The notes: a model not told the origin generated them from the letters alone. Numbered from the stretch's first letter, positions 1-10,442 are shown. The stretch is 64,000 nt of DNA from Gordonia mangrovi (GCF_024734075.1 NZ_CP102850.1:3410001-3474000); one strand, 5' to 3'. Numbers and translations: made by a program.

Positions 1-963
1 GACTACCGGTTTCGGTGCGTGGTCCAGGAGGAACTGGCTCGGGTCGGCGCCGCTGCACTCGCCTCGGGCTTTTCGATCAACGAGGACATCGTCGGCTCCT
101 ACCTCACCGAGCTCGGCACCACCGAGCAGAAGCGGCAATGGTTGCCGGGGATGTCCCAGGGTGACGTCGTCGCCTCGATCGCCATGTCCGAGCCGGCCGC
201 CGGCAGTGATCTGCGCGGGATGAAGACCACCGCGGTACGCGACGGTGACGAGTGGGTCATCAACGGCGCCAAGACGTTCATCACGAGCGGATACTCGTCC
301 GACGTGGTTCTCACCGCGGCCCGGACCGGGGAGAAGGACGGCAGGCCGCGGCTGTCGCTGATTCTCGTGCCGACCACCACGCCCGGTTTCATCCGCGGCC
401 GAAAGCTGCGCAAACTCGGTCTGCACGCGCAGGACACCGCCGAGATCGCCTTCACCGACGTCCGCGTCCCGACGAGCAACCTCGTCGGCGAGGAGGGCCG
501 TGGATTTCATCATCTGACCGCACAACTACCGCTGGAGCGGTTGTCGATCGCGTGGCGGGCGCTGACGGCCGCGGAGGCCGCGCTGGACTGGACGATCCGA
601 TACACGAGTGAGCGCAAGGCGTTCGGCTCACGGATCATCGATTTCCAGAACACCCGGTTCGCCCTCGCGGAGATGACCACCGAGGTGGAGATCACCCGAG
701 CCTTTCTCGAACAGGGCATCCGAGCTCTCAACGACGGCGAGTTCGATGCGACGCTCGGAGCCAAGGCCAAATGGTGGACCACCGAGTTGCAGAACCGCAT
801 CATCAACCAGTGTCTGCAGATGCACGGTGGCTACGGATACATGGACGAATACCCGATCTCGCGAGCGTATGCCGATGCCCGGGTGCAGACCATCGTCGGG
901 GGTACCACCGAGATCATGAAGGAGATCATCGGACGTGATCTCGCCGGGCGATACCCGGGCTGA
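1..963 (+). CDS. Acyl-CoA dehydrogenase, 5' part outside the window
   Basis: The frame is open from base 1 to the TGA at 961-963, so the N-terminal ~60 residues of a ~380-residue acyl-CoA dehydrogenase are missing; the GTG at 19 is internal. Visible family marks are the middle-domain motif around SEPAAGSDL, the RKAFGSRI segment, the LQMHGGYGYM motif and the terminal GGTTEIMKEIIGRDL, whose Glu is at the usual catalytic-base position. The protein would catalyse FAD-dependent alpha,beta-desaturation of an acyl-CoA in the cytoplasm and pass electrons to ETF. The chain length or ring type of its substrate cannot be told. No gene follows on the same strand; the next gene (FMN reductase) is convergent. 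Confidence 0.93.
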   Translation, partial: DYRFRCVVQEELARVGAAALASGFSINEDIVGSYLTELGTTEQKRQWLPGMSQGDVVASIAMSEPAAGSDLRGMKTTAVRDGDEWVINGAKTFITSGYSSDVVLTAARTGEKDGRPRLSLILVPTTTPGFIRGRKLRKLGLHAQDTAEIAFTDVRVPTSNLVGEEGRGFHHLTAQLPLERLSIAWRALTAAEAALDWTIRYTSERKAFGSRIIDFQNTRFALAEMTTEVEITRAFLEQGIRALNDGEFDATLGAKAKWWTTELQNRIINQCLQMHGGYGYMDEYPISRAYADARVQTIVGGTTEIMKEIIGRDLAGRYPG

Positions 964-1135
964 GGTCGGTGCCTGCATACGTGCGGGGTAGGTGCACCAC
1001 CGCGACGATGCCCGTCTCGCCACTCAGCCGGGTACGTGGTGATCGACTGCCCGGTTGCCCGGGTACATCGAGCACGTTGTAGTCCGCCTCGAGGTCTCCG
1101 ACCGCGGGATGGCTGGCTGGTCGACGATCGTATGA

Positions 1136-1642
1136 CTACCTCGCGGATGCGGCCAGGAGCGCGTTCACCGCCGGCCGGGTCGCATCCAGCCACTCGGTGT
1201 AGGTCGCCGGATCGTCGTGGGCCGAGTCGATGACGTACAGGCCCCGCCCGGGAACTGTGCCGCCGATCTCGGTGAGCACCGGTCTCAACGACAGTTCGGG
1301 GGCGAGGGAATGTGTCGTATTGGCGCCGAGCATGAGTGGGATCGCGATGTTGGACAGTCCACTTCCGCCGGCGAACCGGTCCAGGAACACCTTGAGCAGG
1401 CCGGTGTAGGCGGCCTTGAAGGTTGGACTTGCGAAGACCACGAGATCCGATGCGCCTACCTGCTCGACCAAACTGTTGACGTCGGGGTCGGACCAGTCGA
1501 GGACAGCCGAGCCGAGCGTGGCCAGATCGACTACCAGTGTCGGTTCGGCACCGGTGAGCTCGCGTACGACGTGAGTGGCGGCAGTGAGCGTCCGGCTGGC
1601 CGGCTTGGGGTTGCCGACGACGACGGCCGTGGTGATGGACAT
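1136..1642 (-). CDS. NADPH-dependent FMN reductase (flavodoxin-like fold)
   Basis: A 168-residue protein. It begins MSITTAVVVGNPKPASRT, the beta1-loop phosphate-binding segment of the SsuE/MsuE-type FMN reductases, and has the second flavin-loop motif FASPTFKAAYTGLLKVFLD near residue 80. It would supply reduced FMN to a two-component monooxygenase. I chose the ATG at 1642 because an AGGAG box lies just upstream and the fold begins there; the longer frame to 1744 adds a low-complexity Arg/Ser tail. It lies downstream of the livK-like gene on the same strand, but 265 bp away, so it may have its own promoter. A possible client is the LLM monooxygenase at 32117 (inference). Confidence 0.85.
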   Translation of the reverse strand: MSITTAVVVGNPKPASRTLTAATHVVRELTGAEPTLVVDLATLGSAVLDWSDPDVNSLVEQVGASDLVVFASPTFKAAYTGLLKVFLDRFAGGSGLSNIAIPLMLGANTTHSLAPELSLRPVLTEIGGTVPGRGLYVIDSAHDDPATYTEWLDATRPAVNALLAASAR

Positions 1643-1907
1643 CGGGTTCAGACTCCTGACATTCGTGTGTGTCCGGTGAACTGACGGTGGAGACCGCGGA
1701 AGGCACGATGCTCTACTGCGAGATCGTGGCGTATTGGACCGCAAATACAGGGGAGATCCGCAGAGCGGCGTGTTCGGATCCGATTTCGTCGCTCACCGCG
1801 GTGGCGACCTCGGTGGCAAAGCAGACTCAGGCAGCAACCGCGGCGCCCGCACGTAGAGATCGGGCGCCGCGGCACTGGAGCTGATCAGCGAACAACCAGA
1901 GTCGTTG
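1643..1907. other. Intergenic gap, no gene seen
   Basis: 265 bases between the FMN reductase start and the end of the livK-like gene. I see no convincing coding frame. It presumably carries the FMN reductase promoter; no clear hairpin or palindrome was recognised. Confidence 0.5.
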
Positions 1908-3185
1908 TCATGACTGCTGTGGGGGAACCACACTGACCGGTTCGGGATTGGTCAGTTCGCCGTCCTTCATGGTCAGCACGATCATCTGGTTGCCGCAGAT
2001 CGCTTGCATGCCGGGGATCGCCGTGCCGTTGCAGGTGAAGGTGATGCCGTCGCCGGCGGGCAGCGGTACATCGGTGGCACTGCGCAGCGCGTCGCCCACG
2101 GTTTCCTTCGTGACGTCACCGGTCAGACCCTCGACAGCCCGCACGAAGCCGAGCATGCTCTGGTAGCCGGTGACCGCGAAGCCCTCGATGGGGGTGTCGG
2201 GGGCGTATTCGGCCATGACCTCGCGGAACAGGACCGACTCGGGGTTGTCGGAGACCGAGTCGCCGCTGCTGAAGATCTTCATGTCCTCCACCGCGGCCGG
2301 ACCGACCGCCGAGACCACCTCGGGCGCCGCGCAGGTCTGCGGTGACATCGGTTGTGCAGTCGACCCCAGCGTGCTCAGCGCCTTGAGAACCGACGTGCAG
2401 ACAGTGGATTCCCCGTAGACCAGGACGCCCTGCGGGTCCTTGTCCAATCCGGCACTGACCTGCGGGGTGGCGTCGGGGGAGCCGAACGGGATGGTGATGA
2501 GCTCGAACTCCATGCCTTTGGAGCGGAAGGCCGGGCCGCCCATCCGTTCCAGCGTCCCGGTGGCGGCAGGACTGTCAATGCTATAGGCGACAGCCGTTTT
2601 CCAGCCCTGCTCCTCGCCATAGGCGGCCATCGCCTGGGTGGTGTTGGAACCGGCAGTCCAGACGAAGGAGTTCTCACTCATGATCTCCGCCGGGCTGCCG
2701 CCGAGGGCGGTGGCGTAGGGAATTCCGGCGCCGGTGATGATCGGGTTGATGATGCTGCCCAGTCCCGTGCTGGTGACGACCACTGCGGGCAGGTTCTGCT
2801 CGACCATCTGATTCGCACAGTTGCGTGCCGCTGTTGGTTCTTCCTGCGTCTTGCAGACCACCAATTCGATCGGGCGGCCTGCGATCCCGCCGAGATTGGC
2901 GTTGGCGTACGCGGTGGCGGCCTCGGCGGCCTCGCGCGTTTCCGGCTGTGAGATCGCCTGTCCGCCCTCATTCGTGATGAGTCCGATCTTCACCGGTTCA
3001 CCCGAGGCCGCGTTGCCGGCGTAGGCCCCGGAGGGGACGGCAGCGGTCGAGTCGGCACCGGTGCCGCCGTCGGCGGAACCATCTTCATCGTCACTACTGC
3101 ATGCGGTCATGGTCGCGAATACCACCGTTGCGGACGCGACGGCTGCTGCGAGCCGCAGGGTCCTGGTTCGACGAGGGGTCTTCAT
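1908..3185 (-). CDS. Branched-chain amino-acid-type ABC transporter substrate-binding lipoprotein (copy 1)
   Basis: 425 residues with a basic N-terminus (MKTPRRTRTLRLAAA), a hydrophobic stretch and a lipobox-like FATMTAC ending at about Cys29, so it should be a lipid-anchored binding protein. The mature part has the periplasmic-binding fold of the LivK/AmiC family (start near VKIGLITNEGGQAIS; a VVVT segment at the end of the first lobe). It is clearly paralogous to the protein at 6890-8137: GNAASG, IGLI-NEGGQ, AEAA--YAN and a C-terminal FTCNG-A-P pattern with paired cysteines are shared. In catabolic clusters such proteins often bind aromatic or cyclic carboxylates rather than amino acids. 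It is separated from livF by 124 bp that contain a palindrome, so it may be transcribed separately. Confidence 0.9.
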   Translation of the reverse strand: MKTPRRTRTLRLAAAVASATVVFATMTACSSDDEDGSADGGTGADSTAAVPSGAYAGNAASGEPVKIGLITNEGGQAISQPETREAAEAATAYANANLGGIAGRPIELVVCKTQEEPTAARNCANQMVEQNLPAVVVTSTGLGSIINPIITGAGIPYATALGGSPAEIMSENSFVWTAGSNTTQAMAAYGEEQGWKTAVAYSIDSPAATGTLERMGGPAFRSKGMEFELITIPFGSPDATPQVSAGLDKDPQGVLVYGESTVCTSVLKALSTLGSTAQPMSPQTCAAPEVVSAVGPAAVEDMKIFSSGDSVSDNPESVLFREVMAEYAPDTPIEGFAVTGYQSMLGFVRAVEGLTGDVTKETVGDALRSATDVPLPAGDGITFTCNGTAIPGMQAICGNQMIVLTMKDGELTNPEPVSVVPPQQS

Positions 3186-3258
3186 GAGGTTACCTTTCGA
3201 CGTACGGCTCGTGCCGTTCCTTGATCTGTCATCGGGATTCTTGAATTCGTATACATGC

Positions 3259-3277
3259 GCGAAATTGATTGATTCGC
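3259..3277. promoter_or_regulatory. Candidate operator upstream of livK copy 1
   Basis: GCGAA-N9-TTCGC inverted repeat whose centre is ATTGATTGA. It lies about 75-90 bases upstream of the livK-like start at 3185, in the short gap after livF. The TTGATTGA core recurs near the TetR at 41309 (42164-42174, and on the other strand at 42305). Function is inferred only from position and symmetry. Confidence 0.4.
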
Positions 3278-3309
3278 TGCGTCTTCGGTCAGCCAGCGGG
3301 GCCTGTCGA

Positions 3310-4077
3310 TCACTTCACGGCATCGGCGGGAAGCGCCGCACCGACACCACCCCCGGGGTCTGCGTGTTCACCGAGGTAGGCCTGTTCGATGCGCGCCGGA
3401 TCGGCCTTGAGCTCGGCCGCGTCTCCTTCGAGGACCTTCTCGCCGTGGCGTAGGACGACGGCAGTGTCGGCGACCTCGAGTGCGAGGGCGACATGCTGCT
3501 CGACCAGGACGATCGCGGTGTCGGTGTCGTCGGCGACCTGCCGCATCACCGGCAACAGGCGTTCCACGATCACCGGCGCAAGTCCCATGCTCATCTCGTC
3601 GATGAGCAGCACACTCGGGTTCTGGGCGAGTGCCCGTCCGATGGCCAGCATCTGCTGCTCGCCGCCAGATAGTGCGCCCGCCGCAACCTTCAGTCGATCA
3701 CCAAGCGCAGGAAAGTAATTGAGGATTCTATCGCGCTCCTTTGTCCATGTGCGGCGGGCCGACACGGCCAGACGAAGGTTCTCCGCCACCGTGAGCGTGG
3801 TGAACAGGGCTCGGTTGTCGGGGACGAGCACGAGCCCGGCACGCGAAGTACCGCGCGCGTCTCCGGGATGTAGCCTCGTGCCGTTGACCTCGACGGCCCC
3901 ATCGAGGCTCGGCAACAGGCCCGCCATGGTCAGCAGGACGGTCGTCTTGCCGGCGCCGTTCGGCCCCAGCATCGCCAGGATCTGTCCGTTGTTCAGTTCG
4001 AGATCGAGGCCTCGGACACAGGGCCTGCCCTTCGTGTAGCCCGCTGCGAGATCGTCACATCGAAGTACCGTGGTCAT
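3310..4077 (-). CDS. livF: ABC transporter ATP-binding protein, LivF type
   Basis: 255 residues with Walker A GPNGAGKTT, signature LSGGEQQ and Walker B VLLIDEMSMGLAP, the last typical of LivF rather than LivG. It forms one half of the ATPase pair of a Liv-type importer; the other half is the LivG domain at the C-terminus of the upstream fusion protein. Its ATG at 4077 overlaps the end of that gene (4074) by four bases, indicating translational coupling. It has a short Ala/Gly/Pro tail after the usual end. The transported substrate is unknown. Confidence 0.93.
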   Translation of the reverse strand: MTTVLRCDDLAAGYTKGRPCVRGLDLELNNGQILAMLGPNGAGKTTVLLTMAGLLPSLDGAVEVNGTRLHPGDARGTSRAGLVLVPDNRALFTTLTVAENLRLAVSARRTWTKERDRILNYFPALGDRLKVAAGALSGGEQQMLAIGRALAQNPSVLLIDEMSMGLAPVIVERLLPVMRQVADDTDTAIVLVEQHVALALEVADTAVVLRHGEKVLEGDAAELKADPARIEQAYLGEHADPGGGVGAALPADAVK

Positions 4078-6845
4078 GCGTGCAGCTCCTGTCCGCTGTG
4101 GGTTGCTCCGAGGTAGGCGCGGGTCACGTCGGGATTGCGCCGCACCTCATCGGGTGTGCCGACGGCGATCGGCCGACCGAGGTCGAGGACCACGATTCGG
4201 TCGCATACCTCGAGAACGAGCTCCATGTCGTGGTCGACCATGACGATGGTGGTGCCGTTGTCACGGATGGCGCGGAGACGGTGACCGAGCCATTGACTCT
4301 CGCCCGTGTCCAGGCCGGCCGCCGGCTCGTCGAGGAGCACCACACGTGGCCGTCCGGCGAGTGCCCGTGCAACCGAGACCAATTGGCGCTGTCCCTGGGA
4401 GAGCTCGCGGACCGGGCGGTCGAGCACCTTGTCGAGATGCAACACCTCGAACAGCCGGGTCATCTGTGCCGCATCCAGGTGTGGACGTCCACCTCGCCGA
4501 TGTCGCGACGCCGTGGTACCGACCTCGACGTTCTCACCGACGGACAGGTCGTCGTAGAGATCGATGCCCTGGAAGGTCCGCCCCAGGCCGGCCCGACTGC
4601 GCTGGTGCGGGCGGAGTTTCGCCAGCGGACGACCTTCGAGGCTGACCCTGCCCTCGGCTTCGGCGAAACCACTGATCGCGTCGATGAAGGTGGTCTTGCC
4701 GGCACCGTTGGGTCCGATGAGTCCGATGATCTCGCCGTCTCGGACATCGAAGGACACGTCGTCGAGTGCGGTGACGCCGCCGTAGTGGACGCCGACACCC
4801 TGGGCGGAGAGGATCACCTCCCCGATCTCGCGGGCCGGGCCGCGAGCAGCGACGTCCTCTGGGTCCAGGGATACGTCGAGGTCGGTCTCGATCGTGGCGT
4901 CCGTGGACTTGCCGAATCGCGCCTTGAGCTGATCTATCCGCTTGTAGACACCCGAGATGATGCCCTCGGGACTCGCGATAATGGTGACCACCAGCAGGAT
5001 TCCGGTGATGACGTGGTAGTACTCGCCGACGTTGGCGACGCGGTCGAGGAATACGAACATGATGCCACCGGCCCCCATCACGCCGGCCAGCATCGCTCCG
5101 GACACACAGGTGATCCCCGCGAGATAGCAGATGGCGAACATCGCGATGCCGCCGATGGCGGTGAAGGCCTCGGGAACGGCCATGGTCTGCTGGTAGGCCA
5201 TCAGCGACCCGCCGATACCGGCGATGAACGCGCCGATGGCGAATGCGACCAGTTTGATACCGGACACGTTGATCCCTGAGGCCGCCGCCGAACGCTCGTT
5301 CGCGCGGACCGCGAGCATCGACGCACCGAGGCGGCTGGTCCGCAGGGCGACGACGGCGAGTGCAAGCGCCACGAGGACGGCCAGGCAGACGATTCCGAAC
5401 GAGATGCGCGGGTAGGAGTCACCGACGCCGATACCCAGGTCGATGCCGAACAACGATGGGGGCTCGACCTTGGCGCCGTCGATGCCGCCGTTGAGGCTGT
5501 TGTTGCGGAACCAGAAGGCTTCCAGGAACACCGCCAGGCCGAGCGTGACCACAGCCACCGGCAAGCCCCGGATACGTAGCGCCGGAAGGCCGACCACGAC
5601 GCCGACAACCGTGGCGACCAACGCCGCGAGGATCGGGGCAATCGGGAAGGCTATCCCCATGTCCATCGTGAACCGGCTGAGCATGAACGCTGCAACGCCG
5701 CCCAGTGTCAGCTGCGCCAGCGAGATCTGGCCGGCGAAACCGGTGACCACGACCTGTGACAGGGCGATGATGGCCAGCGTGAACGTCATGATGATCGCGC
5801 CGCGATAGCTGCCCTCGGTGAATACGAGGAATCCGAGCGCGATCACGGTCCACACGGTGGCGACCACCCCGACGTTCCGCGGGCGCCGCGCCACACCCAG
5901 CGTGTTCTGGATGATCGCTCCACGCGTGGGCAGCGGTTTGCCGCGGAACACGAGGAAGAGCAGCATGATGGCCAGGGGGATCAGTTCGGCGACACCGGAT
6001 TGCGGGATCCAGTCGACCGTGGACTGCAGATGTGTCATCTCCGACTGCAGCACGCCGATGCCGAGGCCGGCCGCGACGGCGGGGCCGATCGCGCTGAAGT
6101 TGCCGACCAACGCGGCGGCCAGTGCGGGCACGATGAACAACGTGTAGGAGACCGGGATGAGCGGGACGATGGGTGCGATCAATATGCCCGACAGGCCCGC
6201 GACCATGGTGCTCAGAGCCCAATTGGCATAGGCGATGCGCTCCGGCGACAACCCGGTCACCAGCGCTCCGGTCTCGGATTCTGCGGCAGCTCTGGTCGCC
6301 AGTCCGAACCGGGTGAGTCGGAACGCCAGGATCAGCAGGACGGTGATCACCACGATGAGGCCGGCGAACCAGAGGCGGTCGGCCGGGACCCGGATGTCGC
6401 CGATCTCGAAGATGCCGGTCGGCAGGATCGGGTCGACGGTCACCGGCGTGGTGCCGATGCGCGCGGCGAGCAGCGCCTGGATGGCAAGCATCAGCGCGAT
6501 GGACGCGACGGCCTTCGCCGTCGCCGGTGCGGTGCGCAGCAGGCGAAAGACCGCGAAGTAGAGCAATGCACCAAGGCCGGCGGCGATCAGTAGCGAGATC
6601 GCCATCGCGGGGAACAACCCCAGTGCGCCGCCGAGGTCGAGGGTGGTGGGGAAGCCCGGGATCGGTATGAGCAGCTCGCCATCGCGGAGATAGGCATAGG
6701 TGTAGGCCACGTAGAGCGCGATTGCGCCGGTGGCGAAGTTCACGACGCCTGAACTGCGATAGGTCATCACGAGGGCGAGGGCGAGCGCCGCGTACACGGC
6801 CCCATTGCCCAGGCCCAGCATCAGGAATTGGATGTCTTGTGTCAT
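4074..6845 (-). CDS. Fused LivH-LivM-LivG: two permease domains and an ATPase in one chain
   Basis: 923 residues. Residues 1-290 are a LivH-like permease (starts MTQDIQFLMLGLGNGAVYA), about 310-620 a LivM-like permease (VVTGFAGQISLAQLTLGG), and about 679-923 a LivG-type ATPase with Walker A GPNGAGKTT, signature LSQGQRQ and Walker B VVLLDEPAAGLD. Together with LivF and a binding lipoprotein this is a complete importer. I chose the ATG at 6845; the frame runs on to 7001 but that part is Arg-rich and overlaps the preceding gene. Permease-ATPase fusions of this kind are known in actinobacteria, but most Liv systems use separate chains. Confidence 0.92.
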   Translation of the reverse strand: MTQDIQFLMLGLGNGAVYAALALALVMTYRSSGVVNFATGAIALYVAYTYAYLRDGELLIPIPGFPTTLDLGGALGLFPAMAISLLIAAGLGALLYFAVFRLLRTAPATAKAVASIALMLAIQALLAARIGTTPVTVDPILPTGIFEIGDIRVPADRLWFAGLIVVITVLLILAFRLTRFGLATRAAAESETGALVTGLSPERIAYANWALSTMVAGLSGILIAPIVPLIPVSYTLFIVPALAAALVGNFSAIGPAVAAGLGIGVLQSEMTHLQSTVDWIPQSGVAELIPLAIMLLFLVFRGKPLPTRGAIIQNTLGVARRPRNVGVVATVWTVIALGFLVFTEGSYRGAIIMTFTLAIIALSQVVVTGFAGQISLAQLTLGGVAAFMLSRFTMDMGIAFPIAPILAALVATVVGVVVGLPALRIRGLPVAVVTLGLAVFLEAFWFRNNSLNGGIDGAKVEPPSLFGIDLGIGVGDSYPRISFGIVCLAVLVALALAVVALRTSRLGASMLAVRANERSAAASGINVSGIKLVAFAIGAFIAGIGGSLMAYQQTMAVPEAFTAIGGIAMFAICYLAGITCVSGAMLAGVMGAGGIMFVFLDRVANVGEYYHVITGILLVVTIIASPEGIISGVYKRIDQLKARFGKSTDATIETDLDVSLDPEDVAARGPAREIGEVILSAQGVGVHYGGVTALDDVSFDVRDGEIIGLIGPNGAGKTTFIDAISGFAEAEGRVSLEGRPLAKLRPHQRSRAGLGRTFQGIDLYDDLSVGENVEVGTTASRHRRGGRPHLDAAQMTRLFEVLHLDKVLDRPVRELSQGQRQLVSVARALAGRPRVVLLDEPAAGLDTGESQWLGHRLRAIRDNGTTIVMVDHDMELVLEVCDRIVVLDLGRPIAVGTPDEVRRNPDVTRAYLGATHSGQELHA

Positions 6846-6889
6846 GGGAATCTCTTCGATGCTGGTGGCAGATGGTGATCGGGTTGGTG

Positions 6890-8137
6890 CTACTCGCCGC
6901 CGACGATCGCGGCCTCGGTCAGGTTGCCGTCGTCGAGGGTGGCGACGACAGATCCCTTCCCGCACACGGCAGGCAGCTGTGGGTTGGCGCTGCCATTGCA
7001 CGTGAATGTCAGACCATCGCCGGCGGGTAGGACCACGTCCTGCGCGGACCGGATGGCGGCTGCGATCGCGGCGGGAGCGGTGTCGGTCCCGTCGAGCGAC
7101 TGCGTGGCCCGGACCAGTCCCAGAACGCCCTGATACCCGACGTAGGCGTAACCCGAGATATCGGTCTCCGGGTTGTATTTGTCGATGACGCTGCGATACA
7201 GCTCGGCTTCGGGGTCATCGCCGGTGGTCATCGCAGCGGTGAAGATCTTCGTACCGTTGATCGATGGGCCGACAGATGCGACGACATCCGGTGTCGCGCA
7301 GGCCTGGATGCCCATCTTCTCGCCGTCGTATCCCAGCGTGCCCAACGATTTCAGCGCAGATGTGCACAGCGTTCCCTCGCCGACCACGACGACCCCCTCC
7401 GGGGAGTCGGCCAGGCCTGCACTGACCTGCGGAGTGGAGTCCGGGGTCCCCGGGGGAATGGTCACGATGTTGAGATTCACGCCGTTGGCCTCGAACGCGG
7501 CCGCACCGAAAGCCTGGAGGCCACTCACCGCGGCCGGCACATCGATGGTGAACGCCGTGACGTTCTTCATGTTCTCGGTCTTGGCGTGCGCGGCCATTGC
7601 CTGCAGGCTCGACGGGAACCCGCCGGACCACAGGAACGAGTTCTCGTTGGTCAGCTCCTGCATGCTCTGTCCCGACGCGGACACATAGGGGATACCCGCC
7701 CCGGTGATGATCGGCACCAGGATGTCGCCCTGACCGGTGGTGGTGACCACGACCGCGGATACATCGCTCTCGACCATGCGATTGGCGCAGTCGCGTGCCG
7801 AGGCCGGCTCTTCCGCGTTGAGGCAGGTGACGAGCTCGATCGGATATCCGCCGATGCCGCCGAGCTGATCGTTGGCGTAGTCCGCCGCGGCTTCGGCGGC
7901 CATCCGATTGTCGGGCTGTGAGATGGTCTGGCCGCCTTCATTGTTGATCAACCCGATCCTGATGGGCGTGCCGGATGCCGCGTTGCCCGGGAACGATGCG
8001 GACGGTTGTGCGACGCCGGACTCGCCGGACGAGGAGGCGCCGTTGTCGTCGGAACAGCCGGCCATCAGTGTCAGGGCGACGACGGCGGTCGTCGCGGTCA
8101 GTAGTTTGCCGGGACGAAGTCCACGCAGGGGATTCAT
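6890..8137 (-). CDS. Branched-chain amino-acid-type ABC transporter substrate-binding lipoprotein (copy 2)
   Basis: 415 residues from the ATG at 8137, which has a strong AAGGAAG box; the frame extends to 8167 without one. The signal sequence ends in a good lipobox LMAGC. The mature protein has the LivK-type fold (IRIGLINNEGGQTISQPDN) and is a paralogue of the protein at 1908-3185. It is the first gene of the minus-strand set, 44 bases ahead of the LivHMG fusion, and so is the natural partner of that permease. Two binding proteins around one permease suggest a widened substrate range, or different induction of each receptor (inference). Confidence 0.92.
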   Translation of the reverse strand: MNPLRGLRPGKLLTATTAVVALTLMAGCSDDNGASSSGESGVAQPSASFPGNAASGTPIRIGLINNEGGQTISQPDNRMAAEAAADYANDQLGGIGGYPIELVTCLNAEEPASARDCANRMVESDVSAVVVTTTGQGDILVPIITGAGIPYVSASGQSMQELTNENSFLWSGGFPSSLQAMAAHAKTENMKNVTAFTIDVPAAVSGLQAFGAAAFEANGVNLNIVTIPPGTPDSTPQVSAGLADSPEGVVVVGEGTLCTSALKSLGTLGYDGEKMGIQACATPDVVASVGPSINGTKIFTAAMTTGDDPEAELYRSVIDKYNPETDISGYAYVGYQGVLGLVRATQSLDGTDTAPAAIAAAIRSAQDVVLPAGDGLTFTCNGSANPQLPAVCGKGSVVATLDDGNLTEAAIVGGE

Positions 8138-8442
8138 CTGCTTCCTTTTCGGTCTCGCAGGTCGCACCGGTCGCGGAGAGGACTCTCGAGATCGTCCTAT
8201 CTCGCGTAGATGACCTAGATAACTATGTGTGATGAGTCACTATTGCATAGTCGTCGGGCGGATGTCACTACTTCGCGCCAGCTTTCTGATCTCGCATCGG
8301 CCGTCGCCGGGCCTGCATCCCGGTGTTCCTGTGTTCGGGTGGGCTGGAATGTGTGTCGAATTCGCATATCCATCCTCACGAGTTCGTTTTGTGAGTTAAC
8401 ATAGTCATATAAGTGCTACTGGATGTGAAGGGAGTGGGGCAC
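8138..8442. promoter_or_regulatory. Divergent promoter region, livK copy 2 / SDR operon
   Basis: 305 AT-richer bases between divergent genes. It contains ACCTAGATAACTATGT at 8213-8228, which matches 13 of 16 bases of the perfect palindrome at 9359-9374, and a related half-site TTAACATAGT at 8396-8405 just ahead of the SDR start. ACTATG (8222-8227) and CATAGT (8246-8251) also form an inverted pair. A shared regulator of both directions is likely, but none is encoded adjacent. Confidence 0.5.
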
Positions 8443-9303
8443 GTGACCAGCGGTGAGGTACTCGAGGTCCAGGGGGCGGCGGTTCCGGCGGAGCCGGTGG
8501 CGCAGCGCTACGTCGGGAAGGTGGCGCTGGTCACCGGTGCGGCGAGGGGGCAGGGTCGTGCGGTGGCGGTCCGGCTCGCCGCCGAGGGTGCCGACGTCAT
8601 CGCCGTCGACATCTGTGCAGACTTGCCGACCACGCAGTATCCGGGCGCGTCGCCCGAGGATCTGGCCGAGACCGTTCGCCTGGTCGAGAAGCATGGCCGC
8701 CGCATCGTCAGCTCGCAGACGGATGTTCGTGACTTCGCGGGCATGCGGTCGACTGTCGAGGAGGGTCTCTCCGAGTTGGGGCGGCTCGATGTGGTGGTGG
8801 CCAACGCGGGTATGACCACCGCGGCCCCTGCCTGGGAGATCACACCGGAGAACTGGGAGGCATCGATCGGCGTGAACCTGACCGGCGCCTTCTACACGGC
8901 GAAGGCAGCGATTCCGGCGATGATCGAACAGGCGACCGGCGGTGCGATCGTCTTCGTCAGTTCCACCGCGGGGCTACGTGGCCTGCCGCTGCTGGCTGAC
9001 TACGTGTCGGCGAAGCACGGCGTCACGGGCCTGGCGAAGGTGCTGGCCAATGAGCTCGGCATGCACCGTATTCGGGTGAATTCGATACATCCGTTCGGGG
9101 TGGAGACCGGACTCAAGGTGGCCGAACTCCACCCGCAACTGGAGGCGACGCCGGCGTATGCGCCCTTCTATCAGGCCACTCTGCCGGATCGGATCAGCCA
9201 GGCCGACGACATCGCGGCGGCGATCGCCTGGCTGGCGTCTGACGAGGCGCGGCATGTGACCGGGGTTCAGTTGCCCGTCGACCTCGGTCGTGCCAATCGC
9301 TAG
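8443..9303 (+). CDS. Mycofactocin-type SDR oxidoreductase
   Basis: 286 residues. It has the TGAARGQGR nucleotide-binding loop, then the long insertion after beta2 (AVDICADLPTTQYPGASPEDL) that marks the SDRs thought to hold NAD tightly and to use mycofactocin as external acceptor. It also has an NAG motif and the YVSAK catalytic Tyr-Lys pair. The reaction would be alcohol/ketone interconversion. I chose the GTG at 8443 because GAAGGGAG lies about eight bases upstream; GTG 8413 is possible. It opens a plus-strand operon with NMO, crotonase and tandem ACAD. The substrate is unknown. Confidence 0.9.
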   Translation: MTSGEVLEVQGAAVPAEPVAQRYVGKVALVTGAARGQGRAVAVRLAAEGADVIAVDICADLPTTQYPGASPEDLAETVRLVEKHGRRIVSSQTDVRDFAGMRSTVEEGLSELGRLDVVVANAGMTTAAPAWEITPENWEASIGVNLTGAFYTAKAAIPAMIEQATGGAIVFVSSTAGLRGLPLLADYVSAKHGVTGLAKVLANELGMHRIRVNSIHPFGVETGLKVAELHPQLEATPAYAPFYQATLPDRISQADDIAAAIAWLASDEARHVTGVQLPVDLGRANR

Positions 9304-9358
9304 TGTCCCGCGGGACGCCGGGCGCCAAGTCGGAGCCCGACGCTTGTTGCCGGAGCAG

Positions 9359-9374
9359 ACATAGTGAACTATGT
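9359..9374. promoter_or_regulatory. Perfect palindrome upstream of the NMO gene
   Basis: ACATAGT-GA-ACTATGT has seven-base perfect arms in a GC-rich gap between the SDR and the nitronate monooxygenase-like gene, about 67 bases before the latter's start. It is a candidate operator. A 13/16 match occurs at 8213-8228. It suggests that NMO-crotonase-ACAD can be transcribed from their own regulated promoter. Confidence 0.5.
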
Positions 9375-9377
9375 TAG

Positions 9378-10441
<1,064 letters not shown>

Positions 10442-10442
<1 letters not shown>

